Assembly (NCBI RefSeq): GCF_900250075.1 | Contig: NZ_LT977070.1 | Location: forward strand, 496,001 to 560,000 | DNA: 64,000 nucleotides | From: Cupriavidus taiwanensis | GTDB lineage: Bacteria > Pseudomonadota > Gammaproteobacteria > Burkholderiales > Burkholderiaceae | Reading direction: 5' to 3' | Shown here: positions 37,891-48,474 of the stretch, in pieces | Layout of the letters: each line of letters starts with the position of its first letter | How positions within the stretch are numbered: the first letter of the stretch is position 1 | Made by a program: the position numbers and the translations under genes | Notes under the pieces: generated by a model | Told to the model about the DNA's origin: nothing | The model's database searches: none | What the model saw: the letters and a program-made list of their open reading frames with translations, nothing else

Positions 37891-39222
37891 ATGGACGCCG
37901 CCAAGACCGTGATTCCCGATCTCGATGCGCTGTGGATGCCCTTCACCGCCAACCGCCAGTACAAGGCGGCGCCGCGCCTGCTGGCGTCGGCCAGCGGCAT
38001 GTACTACACCACCCACGACGGCCGCCGGATCCTGGACGGTTGCGCCGGCCTGTGGTGCGTCGCGGCCGGCCATTGCCGCAAGGAGATCGCCGAGGCGGTG
38101 GCACGCCAGGCGGCCACGCTGGACTATGCGCCGCCGTTCCAGATGGGCCATCCGCTGTCGTTCGAGGCCGCCACCAAGGTGGCGGCGATCATGCCGCAGG
38201 GGCTGGACCGCATCTTCTTCACCAACTCGGGCTCGGAGGCGGTCGACACCGCGCTGAAGATCGCCCTGGCCTATCACCGCGCGCGTGGCGAAGGCCAGCG
38301 CACGCGCTTTATCGGCCGCGAGCGCGGCTACCACGGCGTCGGCTTCGGCGGCATGGCAGTGGGCGGCATCGGGCCGAACCGCAAGGCCTTCTCGGCCAAC
38401 CTGATGCCGGGCACCGACCACCTGCCGGCCACCTTCAACCTGGCCGAGGCCGCCTTTTCCAAGGGCCAGCCGCAATGGGGCGCGCATCTGGCCGACGACC
38501 TCGAGCGCATCCTGGCGCTGCATGACCCGGCCAACGTCGCCGCGGTGATCGTCGAACCGCTGGCGGGCTCCGCCGGCGTGCTGGTGCCGCCGGTCGGCTA
38601 CCTGGAAAAGCTGCGCGAGATCACCAGCCGCCACGGCATCCTGCTGATCTTCGACGAGGTCATCACCGCCTTCGGCCGTCTCGGCGCGGCCACCGCGGCC
38701 GAGCGCTTCAACGTGACGCCGGACCTGATCACCATGGCCAAGGCGATCAACAACGCCGCGGTGCCGATGGGCGCCGTCGCCGTGCGCCGCGAGGTGCATG
38801 ACGCGGTGGTCAACTCGGCCGCGCCGGGCACGATCGAGCTGCTGCACGGCTACACCTATTCCGGCCACCCGGTGGCCGCGGCGGCGGCGATCGCCACGCT
38901 GGACCTGTACCAGCGCGAAAACCTGTTCGGCCGCGCCGCCGAGCTGGCGCCGGTATTCGAGGCCGCGGCGCACGGCGTGCGCGGTGCCCCGCACGTGAAG
39001 GACATCCGCAACTACGGGCTGGTGGCCGGCATCGAGCTGGAGTCGCGTCCGGGCCAGCCGGGCGCGCGCGCCTACGAGGCCTTCCTCAAGTGCCTGGAGC
39101 TGGGCGTGCTGGTGCGCTACACCGGCGACATCCTGGCGTTCTCGCCGCCGCTGATCATCTCGGAAGCGCAGATCGGCGAGATGTTCGATACCGTGAAGCA
39201 GGCGCTGCAGGACATCAAGTAA
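37891..39222 (+). CDS. Omega-amino acid:pyruvate aminotransferase (beta-alanine type)
   Basis: A 443-residue class III PLP aminotransferase. It has LWMPFTANRQYKAAPRLL and GRRILDGCAGLWCVAAGH, typical of beta-alanine:pyruvate aminotransferase. FFTNSGSEAVDTALKIALAYHRARG, the PLP aspartate in LLIFDEVITAFGRLG, and the lysine in TMAKAINNAAVPMG (about 284) are in place. The product from beta-alanine would be malonate semialdehyde, which the downstream MmsA could convert to acetyl-CoA, so the pair forms a short catabolic route. GGAGG precedes ATG. Exact substrate is inferred. Confidence 0.92.
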   Translation: MDAAKTVIPDLDALWMPFTANRQYKAAPRLLASASGMYYTTHDGRRILDGCAGLWCVAAGHCRKEIAEAVARQAATLDYAPPFQMGHPLSFEAATKVAAIMPQGLDRIFFTNSGSEAVDTALKIALAYHRARGEGQRTRFIGRERGYHGVGFGGMAVGGIGPNRKAFSANLMPGTDHLPATFNLAEAAFSKGQPQWGAHLADDLERILALHDPANVAAVIVEPLAGSAGVLVPPVGYLEKLREITSRHGILLIFDEVITAFGRLGAATAAERFNVTPDLITMAKAINNAAVPMGAVAVRREVHDAVVNSAAPGTIELLHGYTYSGHPVAAAAAIATLDLYQRENLFGRAAELAPVFEAAAHGVRGAPHVKDIRNYGLVAGIELESRPGQPGARAYEAFLKCLELGVLVRYTGDILAFSPPLIISEAQIGEMFDTVKQALQDIK

Positions 39223-39342
39223 GGGACATCGAGCCAGCGGCCCGCGCCGCCTCCCATTGCCGCCGGGCCCGCGGGCCCGGCCTCCCTGATTGCACGCCGG
39301 GGCGCGCCATGCGCGCGCCGCGGCCCTCGAAGGAAATCCCAA

Positions 39343-40860
39343 GTGAGCATCGCAGAAAACCGGCTACTGGCCGAAGTCCATCATTTCATCGGCGGCACCG
39401 TGCGCCGCGCCGGCGGTCAGCGCCAGGCGGATGTATTCAACCCCGCCACCGGCGAAGTGTCCGCGCGCGTCGCGCTGGGCACCGCCCAGGACGTGGCCGA
39501 TGCCGTCGCCGCCGCCAAGGCCGCCTTCCCGGCGTGGGCCGACACCCCGCCGCTGCGCCGCGCGCGCATCCTGTTCAAGTTCAAGGAACTGCTGGACCAG
39601 CACCACGACGACCTCGCCGCGCTGATCACGCGCGAGCACGGCAAGGTGTTCTCGGACGCCAAGGGCGAGGTCACGCGCGGCATCGAGGTGGTGGAGTTCG
39701 CCTGCGGCATCCCCAACCTGCTCAAGACCGATTTCACCGACAACATCGGCGGCGGCATCGACAACTGGAACCTGCGCCAGCCGCTGGGCGTGGTGGCCGG
39801 CATCACGCCGTTCAACTTCCCGGTGATGGTGCCGATGTGGATGTTCCCGGTGGCGCTGGCGTGCGGCAATACCTTCGTGCTCAAGCCGTCCGAGCGCGAT
39901 CCGTCGCCGAGCCTGCTGATAGCGGATTTGCTGCGCCAGGCCGGCCTGCCCGACGGCGTGTTCAACGTGGTGCAGGGCGACAAGGAAGCGGTCGACGCGC
40001 TGCTTGCGCATCCGGACGTGCAGGCGCTGTCGTTCGTCGGCTCGACCCCGATCGCCGAGTACATCTACACCGAAGGCACGAAGCACGGCAAGCGCGTGCA
40101 GGCCCTGGGCGGGGCCAAGAACCACCTGGTGGTGATGCCCGACGCGGACCTGGACCAGGCCGTCGACGCGCTGATCGGCGCGGCCTTTGGCTCGGCCGGC
40201 GAGCGCTGCATGGCGATCTCGGTGGCGGTGGCGGTCGGCGAGGTGGCCGACCGGCTGGTGCCGCGCCTGGCCGAACGCGCGCGCGCGCTGAAGATCCGCA
40301 ACGGCATGGAGGCCGATGCCGAGATGGGGCCGCTGGTGACCGGCGCGCACAAGGCCAAGGTCGAAGGCTATATCGCCAAGGGTGTGGCGGAAGGCGCGAC
40401 GCTGGTGACCGATGGGCGCGGCCACCGGGTCGACGGGCACGAGAACGGCTTCTACGTCGGCGGCACGCTGTTCGACCATGTGACGCCGGAGATGACGATC
40501 TACAAGGAAGAGATCTTCGGCCCGGTGCTGTCGGTGGTGCGGGTGCATGACTTTGCCGAGGCGGTGGCGCTGATCAACGCGCACGAGTACGGCAACGGCG
40601 TGTCGTGCTACACCAGCGACGGCGGCATCGCGCGCGCGTTCGCGCGGCAGATCCAGGTCGGCATGGTCGGCATCAACGTGCCGATCCCGGTGCCGATGGC
40701 GTGGCATTCGTTCGGCGGCTGGAAGCGCTCGCTGTTCGGCGACCACCATGCCTATGGCGAAGAGGGCGTGCGCTTCTACACGCGCTACAAGAGCGTGATG
40801 CAGCGCTGGCCGGACTCGATCGCCAAGGGCGCCGAGTTCACCATGCCGGTGGCGAAGTAA
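39343..40860 (+). CDS. mmsA: CoA-acylating methylmalonate-semialdehyde dehydrogenase
   Basis: MmsA oxidises methylmalonate or malonate semialdehyde with NAD and CoA to propionyl- or acetyl-CoA and CO2. The 505-residue aldehyde dehydrogenase shows [21 protein letters not shown] and [13 protein letters not shown], both MmsA-type. The cysteine motif [18 protein letters not shown] carries the catalytic Cys near 289, and the later [19 protein letters not shown] is also family-specific. The GTG start at 39343 gives the usual length. It is 120 bp behind the transaminase. Confidence 0.95.
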   Translation: MSIAENRLLAEVHHFIGGTVRRAGGQRQADVFNPATGEVSARVALGTAQDVADAVAAAKAAFPAWADTPPLRRARILFKFKELLDQHHDDLAALITREHGKVFSDAKGEVTRGIEVVEFACGIPNLLKTDFTDNIGGGIDNWNLRQPLGVVAGITPFNFPVMVPMWMFPVALACGNTFVLKPSERDPSPSLLIADLLRQAGLPDGVFNVVQGDKEAVDALLAHPDVQALSFVGSTPIAEYIYTEGTKHGKRVQALGGAKNHLVVMPDADLDQAVDALIGAAFGSAGERCMAISVAVAVGEVADRLVPRLAERARALKIRNGMEADAEMGPLVTGAHKAKVEGYIAKGVAEGATLVTDGRGHRVDGHENGFYVGGTLFDHVTPEMTIYKEEIFGPVLSVVRVHDFAEAVALINAHEYGNGVSCYTSDGGIARAFARQIQVGMVGINVPIPVPMAWHSFGGWKRSLFGDHHAYGEEGVRFYTRYKSVMQRWPDSIAKGAEFTMPVAK

Positions 40861-40876
40861 CCAGCGGAGCGCGGGC

Positions 40877-41227
40877 ATGAAGGTCAATCGCATCGTCGCC
40901 AACATCGGCACCGCCGATCCCGGCCAGGCCCGCGCCTTCTACCAGGACGTGCTGGGCCTGGACCTGCTGATGGACCACGGCTGGATCCGCACCTACGGCA
41001 GCGATGGCACCGCGCGCGCGCAGGTCAGCTTTGCCGTGGAAGGCGGCAACGGCACGCCCGTGCCGGCACTGTCGATCGAGGTCGACGATGTCGACGAGGC
41101 CCACCGCCGCATAGTGGCCGCCGGCTTTGCCGTGGAATACGGCCCGGCCGACGAGCCGTGGGGCGTGCGCCGTTTCTTCGTGCGCGACCCGTTCGGGCAA
41201 CTGGTCAACATCCTCGCGCACGCCTGA
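40877..41227 (+). CDS. VOC-superfamily (glyoxalase-like) protein
   Basis: A 116-residue protein with the paired beta-alpha-beta-beta-beta modules of vicinal oxygen chelate proteins: VNRIVANIGTADPGQARAFYQDVLGLDLLMDHGW, then PALSIEVDDVDEAHRRIVAAG and VRRFFVRDPFGQLVNILAHA. Metal-ligand positions are partly present, so enzymatic activity is uncertain. It is 17 nt after mmsA and probably in the same transcript. Confidence 0.85.
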   Translation: MKVNRIVANIGTADPGQARAFYQDVLGLDLLMDHGWIRTYGSDGTARAQVSFAVEGGNGTPVPALSIEVDDVDEAHRRIVAAGFAVEYGPADEPWGVRRFFVRDPFGQLVNILAHA

Positions 41228-41400
41228 GCGTGCGCCTTGCCTGCCGTCAGTGCCGGGCAGGCCGGGCTTTCCTATCATTCCTGCCATGCGGTGGCCGGGT
41301 GCAAGTGCTGTAAGCGCCCGGCCAGCGGCGTACACTAGCGCCCTTTTTGCCGGACCCGCGCGTTGCCACCGCGGGCCCGGCCACCGTTGCAGGAGTCTGA

Positions 41401-42798
41401 ATGAGCTTGTTCCGTACCAAGGACATCGACGCGATGCTGGCCGTCGCGCGCGATGACGGCCTGAAAAAAGTGCTGGGTCCGGTCGACCTGGTGCTGATGG
41501 GCATCGGCGCCATCATCGGCACGGGCATCTTCGTGCTGACCGGCACCGGCGCGCTGACCGCGGGGCCGGCGCTGACGGTGTCGTTCGTGATCGCGGCGCT
41601 GGCGTGCGGCTTTGCCGCGCTGTGCTACGCGGAGTTCGCCTCGGCGATCCCGGTGTCGGGCTCGATCTACACCTACAGCTACGCCACGCTGGGCGAGATC
41701 GTCGCGTGGATGATCGGCTGGGACCTGCTGCTGGAATACGGGCTGGCCACCTCGGCCGTGTCGGTGGGCTGGTCGGGCTATTTCCAGTCGCTGATGGCGG
41801 GCTTCGGCATGAAGCTGCCGGCGGCGCTGAGCGCGGCGCCGGGCTCGGTGCCGGGCGTGCACACCGTGCTCAACCTGCCGGCGTGCCTGATCATGCTGGC
41901 CATTACCTGGGTGGTGTCGTACGGCGTGCGCGAGTCCGCGCGCGTCAACAACCTGATGGTGGCGGTGAAGATCGGCGTGGTGCTGCTGTTTATCGCGGTG
42001 GGCGTGTGGCACGTGCAGCCGGCCAACTGGCAGCCGTTCGCGCCGTTCGGCTTTGCCGGCATCTTCAATGCGGCGGCGCTGGTGTTCTTCGCCTTTATCG
42101 GCTTCGATGCCGTGACCTCGGCCGCGGAAGAGGTGCGCAACCCGCGCCGCGACCTGCCGATCGGCATCATCGGCTCGCTGGCGGTCTGCACGGTGCTGTA
42201 CGTGGTGGTGGCGGCGATCATGACCGGCATCGTGCCGTTCGCGAAGTTTGCCGGCGTCGACCACCCGGTCTCGCTGGCGCTGCAGTTCGCCGGCCAGAAC
42301 TGGGTGGCGGGCTTTGTCGACCTGGGCGCGATCCTGGGCATGACCACGGTGATCCTGGTGATGACCTACGGCCAGACCCGCGTGATCTTTGCCATGTCGC
42401 GCGACGGCCTGCTGCCCGAGCGGCTGTCGTCGGTGCACCCGGTGCATGCCACGCCGTACTTCGCCACCTGGACCGTGGGCGTGGTGTTTGCCGCGATCGC
42501 CGCCTTCGTGCCGCTGAACGTGCTGGCGGAGCTGATCAATATCGGCACGCTGGCGGCCTTCACGCTGATCTCGGTGGCGGTGCTGGTGCTGCGCAAGACC
42601 CGGCCCGAACTGCCGCGCGCGTTCCGCTGCCCGGGCGTGCCGGTGGTGCCGCTGCTGTCGATCGGCTTCTGCCTGTTCCTGATGGCGCACCTGCAGGCGC
42701 TGACCTGGGCCGCCTTCCTGGTGTGGCTGGCGCTGGGGCTGGTGATCTACTTCGCCTATGCGCGGCGCAATGCCGTGCTGCATAACCACGGCGGCTGA
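41401..42798 (+). CDS. APC-family amino acid permease
   Basis: The 465-residue protein has about 12 transmembrane helices and the APC unwound-helix motif GIGAIIGTGIFVLTGTGA near 40. FAALCYAEFASAIPVSGSIYTY and FFAFIGFDAVTSAAEEVRNPRRDLPIGI are CAT/YfnA-like signatures of amino acid permeases. It presumably imports an amino acid into the cell; its placement behind the transaminase-mmsA group and beside a second MocR-type regulator suggests coupling to the same catabolism. The gene ends 3 bp from the convergent regulator. Confidence 0.92.
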   Translation: MSLFRTKDIDAMLAVARDDGLKKVLGPVDLVLMGIGAIIGTGIFVLTGTGALTAGPALTVSFVIAALACGFAALCYAEFASAIPVSGSIYTYSYATLGEIVAWMIGWDLLLEYGLATSAVSVGWSGYFQSLMAGFGMKLPAALSAAPGSVPGVHTVLNLPACLIMLAITWVVSYGVRESARVNNLMVAVKIGVVLLFIAVGVWHVQPANWQPFAPFGFAGIFNAAALVFFAFIGFDAVTSAAEEVRNPRRDLPIGIIGSLAVCTVLYVVVAAIMTGIVPFAKFAGVDHPVSLALQFAGQNWVAGFVDLGAILGMTTVILVMTYGQTRVIFAMSRDGLLPERLSSVHPVHATPYFATWTVGVVFAAIAAFVPLNVLAELINIGTLAAFTLISVAVLVLRKTRPELPRAFRCPGVPVVPLLSIGFCLFLMAHLQALTWAAFLVWLALGLVIYFAYARRNAVLHNHGG

Positions 42799-42801
42799 AC
42801 G

Positions 42802-44211
42802 TCAGCGCGCGCCGCGCTGCGCTGCCGCCTGCATGAACGCCACCGCGCGCGGCTCGTTGGCATAGGCGGCGTTGATGCGGATCCACGCCGAGGTCTCGCC
42901 GCCCGGGCGGAAGTAGTTGCCCGGCGCGAGCGTCACGCCGAATTGCTCGCCCAGCGCCACCAGTTCGCGCGAGTCCTCGATGCCCGGCGGGCGCGCCCAC
43001 AGGAAGTTGCCGCCCGAGGGCTGGCAGAACACCTCCCAGCCGTTGCCGTGCAGCTGCCGCACCGCGTTGGCGACGGCCTCGCGCACGCGCAGCCGCAGCC
43101 GCTCCACGTACTTGCGGTAGCCGCCGCGCTCAAGCAGCGCCGCGGTCACCGCCTCGGCAAAGTGCGAGCCGGCCACGCTGGTCAGCACCTTCACGTCGAC
43201 CAGGTCCTTGACCAGCGCCTTGTCGGCAACCAGGTAGCCGATCCGCAGCGACGCCGACACCGTCTTGGAAAAGCCGCCGATGTAGATCACGTGCTCGAGC
43301 TGGTCCAGCGTGGCCAGCCGGTCGGTGAAGTGGGTCTGGAAGTCCGAGAAGATATCGTCCTCGACAAAGCGGAAGCCATGGCGGCGCGCCAGCTCCAGCA
43401 GCCGGAACGCCACTGGCGGCGCCAGGGTCGAGCCGGTCGGGTTCTGCAGCACGCTGTTGGTGAAGAACAGCTTGGGCTTGTGCTGGCGCAGCAGCGCCTC
43501 GGTGGCGTCGGGGTCGGGCCCGTCGGGCGTGTGCGGCACGCCCACCAGCTGCACCCCGTGCAGCCGCAGCAGGCCGAACAGGTTGTAGTAGCCCGGGTCT
43601 TCGACGAACACCGTGTCGCCCGGCTTGAGCAGGTGGCGCACCACCAGGTCCAGCGCCTGGCTGGCGCCGGTGGTGATCAGCACCTGCGGCAGTTCCGCCG
43701 CAATGCCCAGTTGGCGCACCCGCAGCAGCACCTGGCGGCGCAGTTCCGGATGGCCCATCGGGGTGGCGTAGTGGATCACGCTGTCGATCTCGTTGCGCGA
43801 GATCGCGCGGATCGCCTGGGTCAGGCCCTCCACGTCGCGCCAGTTCTCGGGGACGAAGCCGCCCGCCAGCTTGAGCGTGCCGCTGGGGTGGTTGAACTGC
43901 TCCAGGATATGGTCGGACAGGTCCTCGGCCAGGCTGGGGTCCGACCAGCCGCGCGCCGAGCGTCCCGCCAGCGGACTGTCCGCCACATAGAAACCCGAGC
44001 CCTGCCGCGAGTCGAGCAGCCCCTGCGACACCAGCCGGTCATAGGCCTCGATCACCGGGAAGCGGCTGATGCCGTTCTCGGCCGCCAGCTGCCGGATCGA
44101 CGGCAGCCGCGCGCCGGGGCGCGCCTCGCGGTTGCCGATCCACGCCTTCACGCCTTCGACGATCTGCTCGGTCAGCGGGATTCCGGTGGAAGCATCTAAT
44201 ATGAGTTTCAT
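42802..44211 (-). CDS. Second MocR-type regulator (GntR HTH plus aminotransferase-like domain)
   Basis: The 469-residue protein begins MKLILDASTGIPLTEQIVEG, then WIGNREARPGARLPSIRQLAAENGISRFPVIEAYDRLVSQGLL (GntR HTH). The PLP half shows TTGASQALDLVVRHLLKPGD, NSVLQNPTGSTL, EDDIFSDFQ and the PLP lysine in YIGGFSKTVSASLRIGY. It is a paralogue of the regulator at 36106. Tail-to-tail with the permease and divergent from a DUF2917 gene, its target is uncertain; tandem CTGT-type motifs upstream may be its operator. Confidence 0.93.
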   Translation of the reverse strand: MKLILDASTGIPLTEQIVEGVKAWIGNREARPGARLPSIRQLAAENGISRFPVIEAYDRLVSQGLLDSRQGSGFYVADSPLAGRSARGWSDPSLAEDLSDHILEQFNHPSGTLKLAGGFVPENWRDVEGLTQAIRAISRNEIDSVIHYATPMGHPELRRQVLLRVRQLGIAAELPQVLITTGASQALDLVVRHLLKPGDTVFVEDPGYYNLFGLLRLHGVQLVGVPHTPDGPDPDATEALLRQHKPKLFFTNSVLQNPTGSTLAPPVAFRLLELARRHGFRFVEDDIFSDFQTHFTDRLATLDQLEHVIYIGGFSKTVSASLRIGYLVADKALVKDLVDVKVLTSVAGSHFAEAVTAALLERGGYRKYVERLRLRVREAVANAVRQLHGNGWEVFCQPSGGNFLWARPPGIEDSRELVALGEQFGVTLAPGNYFRPGGETSAWIRINAAYANEPRAVAFMQAAAQRGAR

Positions 44212-44261
44212 GGGCGGATCTGCCGGGAAAGCCGGCGAGGGCGCAACTGTCAGGAAAAACT

Positions 44262-44298
44262 ACTGAACAGTCCATCGAAAACTGTTCACAACTGTACA
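44262..44298. promoter_or_regulatory. Repeated ACTGT(T/A)CA motifs upstream of the second MocR gene
   Basis: ACTGTTCA (44281-44288) and ACTGTACA (44291-44298) are direct repeats 10 bp apart. An inverted copy ACTGAACAGT precedes them at 44262-44271. They share CTGTAC with sites near the first MocR gene. Operator function is inferred. Confidence 0.5.
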
Positions 44299-44412
44299 TG
44301 GGATTGTAGTGAGGGATGCGAATAATGGAAGCGTGGCGGACGAAGGCGCCGGCATCCGCATCCGCGATGCTCCGGCCCCCGCGATGACCGCCGGGCTGAC
44401 AAGGAGTGCAAC

Positions 44413-44760
44413 ATGCGCGAACTACGGACTTTCGAACTGGACCAACCCGGATTGCCGGTGAGCTGGCGCGCCGGTTACGGGCAGACCGTCTGCGCGGTGG
44501 CGGGCAAGCTGTGGGTGACGGTGGAAGGCAATCCCAACGATATCTGGCTGGAACCGGGCCAGGAACTGGCGCTGCCGGAGGGCTATCGGGTCTGGCTGTC
44601 CGGCGATGGTGCGGGGGCACGCTTCACGCTGGCGCAGACGCCGGCACCGTGGTCGATGCAGCGGATGGCGGCGTGGCTGCGGGCGCTGCGGCATCGGGTC
44701 GACGAGCACAGCACCGATGCATTTGGCGAGTGCCCGCGGATCGGGGCGCTGTGCCGGTGA
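44413..44760 (+). CDS. DUF2917 protein
   Basis: A 115-residue protein with a cupin-like first half: GKLWVTVEGNPNDIWLEPGQELALPEGYRVWLSG, the characteristic DUF2917 segment, followed by a short helical tail. Function is unknown. It is common in betaproteobacteria. The start is supported by AAGGAG about 9 nt upstream. A terminator follows at 44795. Confidence 0.85.
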   Translation: MRELRTFELDQPGLPVSWRAGYGQTVCAVAGKLWVTVEGNPNDIWLEPGQELALPEGYRVWLSGDGAGARFTLAQTPAPWSMQRMAAWLRALRHRVDEHSTDAFGECPRIGALCR

Positions 44761-44794
44761 GTTGGCCGGCAGTAAAACCAGGATGCAGCGCAGA

Positions 44795-44821
44795 GGCCAC
44801 CGACAAGGTGGCCTTTTGTTT
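44795..44821 (+). terminator. Intrinsic terminator after the DUF2917 gene
   Basis: GGCCACC and GGTGGCC form a 7-bp stem around GACAA, followed by TTTTGTTT. It separates this gene from icmF. Confidence 0.88.
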
Positions 44822-44886
44822 GTCCGCGGCCCGCAGACACCTACTCTATAAGGACGCTGGCACCCCGCCGTCCGGGTTCCGCCCCA

Positions 44887-44917
44887 TTGATTTACGTTAA
44901 CGTCAACGTCATACAAT
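44887..44917 (+). promoter_or_regulatory. Candidate icmF promoter with a palindrome in a 19-bp spacer
   Basis: TTGATT (44887-44892) and TACAAT (44912-44917) are separated by 19 bp, the long spacing typical of MerR-activated promoters. Within the spacer is the palindromic TTTACGTTAACGTCAA (44891-44906), similar to operators of LiuR-type MerR regulators of branched-chain acid catabolism. The regulator is not in the window, so this stays an inference. Confidence 0.6.
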
Positions 44918-45025
44918 CGACCCGCCCCAACCCCGGGGCGCGGCCCGCGCGTTTCCAGCCAAGCCGGCACAGAGCGGCGCCGGCGGACGCCGCGGTCGCA
45001 GCCAACACCCGACACGGTGGAGACA

Positions 45026-48000
45026 ATGACCGACCTTTCCGATGTCCATGATGTGCGCCGCGGCGCGCCCCAGCCCAAGCCGGTACAGCCGGGCACCGGC
45101 CCGGCCAACAAGGTGCGCTTCGTCACGGCAGCGTCGCTGTTCGACGGCCACGACGCCTCGATCAACATCATGCGCCGCATCCTGCAGTCGCATGGTTGCG
45201 AGGTGGTCCACCTCGGCCACAACCGCTCGGTCGAAGAGATCGTGACCGCGGCGCTGCAGGAAGACGCGCAGGGCATTGCCATCTCCAGCTACCAGGGCGG
45301 CCATGTCGAATACTTCAAGTACATGGTCGACCTGCTGCGCGACAAGGGCGGCGAGCAGGTGCAGGTGTTCGGCGGCGGCGGCGGCGTGATCGTGCCCGAC
45401 GAGATCCGCGAGCTGCAGGCCTACGGCGTGGCCCGCATCTACAGCCCCGAGGACGGCCAGCGCATGGGCCTGGCCGGCATGATTGCCGATATGGTGCAGC
45501 GCTGCGACCTGGACCTGAGCCGCTACGCGCCGACGTCGCTCGACCCCGTTGCCGCCGGCGATCGCCGCGCGCTGGCGCAACTGATCACCGCGCTCGAAAA
45601 TGGCAAGGCCGATGCGGCGCTGGTGGCGGCGATGCATGCGCAGGCGCAGCGGGCATCGGTTCCCGTGCTCGGCATCACCGGCACCGGCGGCGCCGGCAAG
45701 TCGTCACTGACCGACGAGCTGATCCGCCGCTTCCGGCTGGACCAGCAGGACGCGCTGTCGATCGCCGTGATCTCGATCGACCCGTCGCGGCGCAAGTCCG
45801 GGGGCGCGCTGCTGGGCGACCGCATCCGCATGAACGCGATCAACCACCCGAATATCTTCATGCGCTCGATGGCGACGCGCGAGGCGGGTTCCGAGATCTC
45901 GCAGGCGCTGCCCGACGCGATCGCCGCGTGCAAGGTGGCGGGCTTCGACCTGGTGATCGTCGAGACCTCCGGCATCGGCCAGGGCGATGCCGCCATCGTG
46001 CCGCACGTGGACCTGTCGCTGTACGTGATGACGCCCGAGTTCGGCGCCGCCAGCCAGCTCGAGAAGATCGACATGCTGGACTTCGCCGACTTCGTCGCCA
46101 TCAACAAGTTCGACCGCAAGGGCGCGCAGGATGCCTGGCGCGACGTGGCCAAGCAGGTGCAGCGCAACCGCGAGCAATGGCACGGCAAGCCGGAGGACAT
46201 GCCGGTGTATGGCACCCAGGCGTCGCGCTTCAATGACGATGGCGTCACCATGCTGTACCAGGGCCTGCGCGAGGCGCTGGCCGGACACGGCCTGAAGGTG
46301 AAGGCGGGCACGCTGCCGGTCCTGGCCGGGCGCGTCTCCACCGGCCAGAACGTGATCGTGCCGCCCGCGCGCAGCCGCTACCTGGCCGAACTGGCCGACA
46401 CCGTGCGCGCCTACCATCGCCGCGTCGCCGAGCAGAGCCGCATCGCGCGCGAACGCCAGCAGCTGCGCGAATCCAGCCGCATGCTGCAGGCCGCGCAGGG
46501 CGATGGCGCCGCGCTGGACGCGCTGGCTGCGGAACGCGACAGCGCGCTGGGCCAGGTCGAACGCAAGCTGCTGGCGATGTGGCCGCAGATGCGCGAAGCC
46601 TACAGCGGCGACGAATACGTGGTGAAGATCCGTGACAAGGAAATCCGCACCGGCCTGGTCACCACCACGCTGTCTGGCACCAAGGTGCGCAAAGTGGTGC
46701 TGCCGCGCTTCGAGGACGACGGCGAGGTGCTGAAGTGGCTGATGCGCGAGAACGTGCCCGGCAGCTTCCCGTACACCGCCGGCGTGTTCGCCTTCAAGCG
46801 CGAGAACGAAGACCCCACGCGCATGTTCGCCGGCGAGGGCGATGCCTTCCGCACCAACCGGCGCTTCAAGCTGGTGTCCCAGGGCATGGACGCCAAGCGC
46901 CTGTCGACCGCGTTCGACTCGGTCACGCTGTATGGCGAAGACCCGCACGTGCGCCCCGATATCTACGGCAAGGTCGGCAACTCGGGCGTGTCGATCGCCA
47001 CGCTCGACGACATGAAGGTGCTGTACGACGGCTTCGACCTGACCAGCCCGAGCACCTCGGTGTCGATGACCATCAACGGCCCCGCGCCGACCATCCTGGC
47101 GATGTTCATGAACACCGCCATCGACCAGCAGCTCGACAAGTTCCGCGCCGACAACGGCCGCGATCCCACCGCCGACGAAGAGGCCAAGATCCGCGCCTGG
47201 GTGCTGCAGAACGTGCGCGGCACGGTGCAGGCCGATATCCTCAAGGAAGACCAGGGCCAGAACACCTGCATCTTCTCCACCGAGTTCTCGCTCAAGGTGA
47301 TGGGCGATATCCAGGAGTACTTTGTCCACCACCAGGTGCGCAACTTCTATTCGGTGTCGATCTCGGGCTACCACATTGCCGAGGCGGGGGCGAACCCGAT
47401 CTCGCAGCTGGCCTTCACGCTGTCCAACGGCTTCACCTATGTCGAGGCCTACCTGGCGCGCGGCATGCATATCGACGATTTCGCGCCCAACCTGTCGTTC
47501 TTCTTCTCCAACGGCATGGACCCGGAGTACAGCGTGCTGGGCCGCGTCGCGCGCCGCATCTGGGCCGTGACCATGCGCGACAAGTACGGCGCCAACGAGC
47601 GCAGCCAGAAGCTGAAGTACCACATCCAGACCTCGGGCCGCTCGCTGCATGCGCAGGAGATCGACTTCAACGACATCCGCACCACGCTGCAGGCGCTGAT
47701 CGCGATCTACGACAACTGCAATTCGCTGCACACCAACGCCTACGACGAGGCCATCACCACGCCCACCGGCGAATCGGTGCGCCGCGCGCTGGCGATCCAG
47801 CTGATCATCAACCGCGAGTGGGGCGTGGCCAAGTGCGAGAACCCCAACCAGGGCAGCTTCCTGATCGAGGAGCTGACCGACCTGGTCGAAGAGGCGGTGC
47901 TGCAGGAGTTCGAGCGCATCGCCGAGCGCGGCGGCGTGCTCGGCGCGATGGAGACCGGCTACCAGCGCGGCAAGATCCAGGAGGAATCGCTCTACTACGA

Positions 48001-48316
48001 GCAGCTCAAGCACGACGGCACGCTGCCGCTGATCGGCGTGAACACCTTCCGCAATCCGGACGGCGACCCGGTGCCGCAGAAGCTGGAGCTGGCGCGTTCC
48101 AGCGAAGCCGAGAAGCAAAGCCAGCTCGACCGGCTGCAGGCGTTCCAGCAGGCGCACGCCGGCGAGGCCCCGGCGATGCTGCAGCGGCTGCGCCAGGCCG
48201 TGATCGACAACCAGAACGTGTTCGCGGTGCTGATGGATGCGGTGCGGGTCTGCTCGCTGGGACAGATCACGCATGCGCTGTTCGAGGTCGGCGGACAGTA
48301 TCGGCGCAATATGTAG
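45026..48316 (+). CDS. icmF: Fused isobutyryl-CoA mutase IcmF
   Basis: IcmF interconverts isobutyryl-CoA and n-butyryl-CoA with adenosylcobalamin, and also acts on isovaleryl-type substrates. The 1096-residue fusion has, in order: a B12-binding domain ([19 protein letters not shown] with the DxH cobalt-ligand motif, VFGGGGGVI); a MeaI-type G-protein chaperone (Walker [17 protein letters not shown] near 218, [20 protein letters not shown]); and the (beta/alpha)8 mutase domain (from ~560: [27 protein letters not shown]). The fused chaperone loads and gates cofactor. Its size matches the characterised Cupriavidus enzyme. ATG 45026 follows GGAG. Confidence 0.97.
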   Translation: MTDLSDVHDVRRGAPQPKPVQPGTGPANKVRFVTAASLFDGHDASINIMRRILQSHGCEVVHLGHNRSVEEIVTAALQEDAQGIAISSYQGGHVEYFKYMVDLLRDKGGEQVQVFGGGGGVIVPDEIRELQAYGVARIYSPEDGQRMGLAGMIADMVQRCDLDLSRYAPTSLDPVAAGDRRALAQLITALENGKADAALVAAMHAQAQRASVPVLGITGTGGAGKSSLTDELIRRFRLDQQDALSIAVISIDPSRRKSGGALLGDRIRMNAINHPNIFMRSMATREAGSEISQALPDAIAACKVAGFDLVIVETSGIGQGDAAIVPHVDLSLYVMTPEFGAASQLEKIDMLDFADFVAINKFDRKGAQDAWRDVAKQVQRNREQWHGKPEDMPVYGTQASRFNDDGVTMLYQGLREALAGHGLKVKAGTLPVLAGRVSTGQNVIVPPARSRYLAELADTVRAYHRRVAEQSRIARERQQLRESSRMLQAAQGDGAALDALAAERDSALGQVERKLLAMWPQMREAYSGDEYVVKIRDKEIRTGLVTTTLSGTKVRKVVLPRFEDDGEVLKWLMRENVPGSFPYTAGVFAFKRENEDPTRMFAGEGDAFRTNRRFKLVSQGMDAKRLSTAFDSVTLYGEDPHVRPDIYGKVGNSGVSIATLDDMKVLYDGFDLTSPSTSVSMTINGPAPTILAMFMNTAIDQQLDKFRADNGRDPTADEEAKIRAWVLQNVRGTVQADILKEDQGQNTCIFSTEFSLKVMGDIQEYFVHHQVRNFYSVSISGYHIAEAGANPISQLAFTLSNGFTYVEAYLARGMHIDDFAPNLSFFFSNGMDPEYSVLGRVARRIWAVTMRDKYGANERSQKLKYHIQTSGRSLHAQEIDFNDIRTTLQALIAIYDNCNSLHTNAYDEAITTPTGESVRRALAIQLIINREWGVAKCENPNQGSFLIEELTDLVEEAVLQEFERIAERGGVLGAMETGYQRGKIQEESLYYEQLKHDGTLPLIGVNTFRNPDGDPVPQKLELARSSEAEKQSQLDRLQAFQQAHAGEAPAMLQRLRQAVIDNQNVFAVLMDAVRVCSLGQITHALFEVGGQYRRNM

Positions 48317-48474
48317 ACCCCGGTCCACGCGCTGACCGGTAATCGCGCAGGGCGGCCGCGATGGAGGGCCGCCCTGCGTTACACTCGGATGCTGCGCCGC
48401 ACCGTCATCGCAGGCAAGCCCGACCATCCGGCGCCTGGCGGCAACCCATCCCGAGACCACCGCAACACAAGACC

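Noticed and set aside
45704..48460. A 918-codon minus-strand frame opposite icmF
   Set aside because: Shadow of icmF third-codon bias; composition is His/Arg/Gly-rich with no domain.
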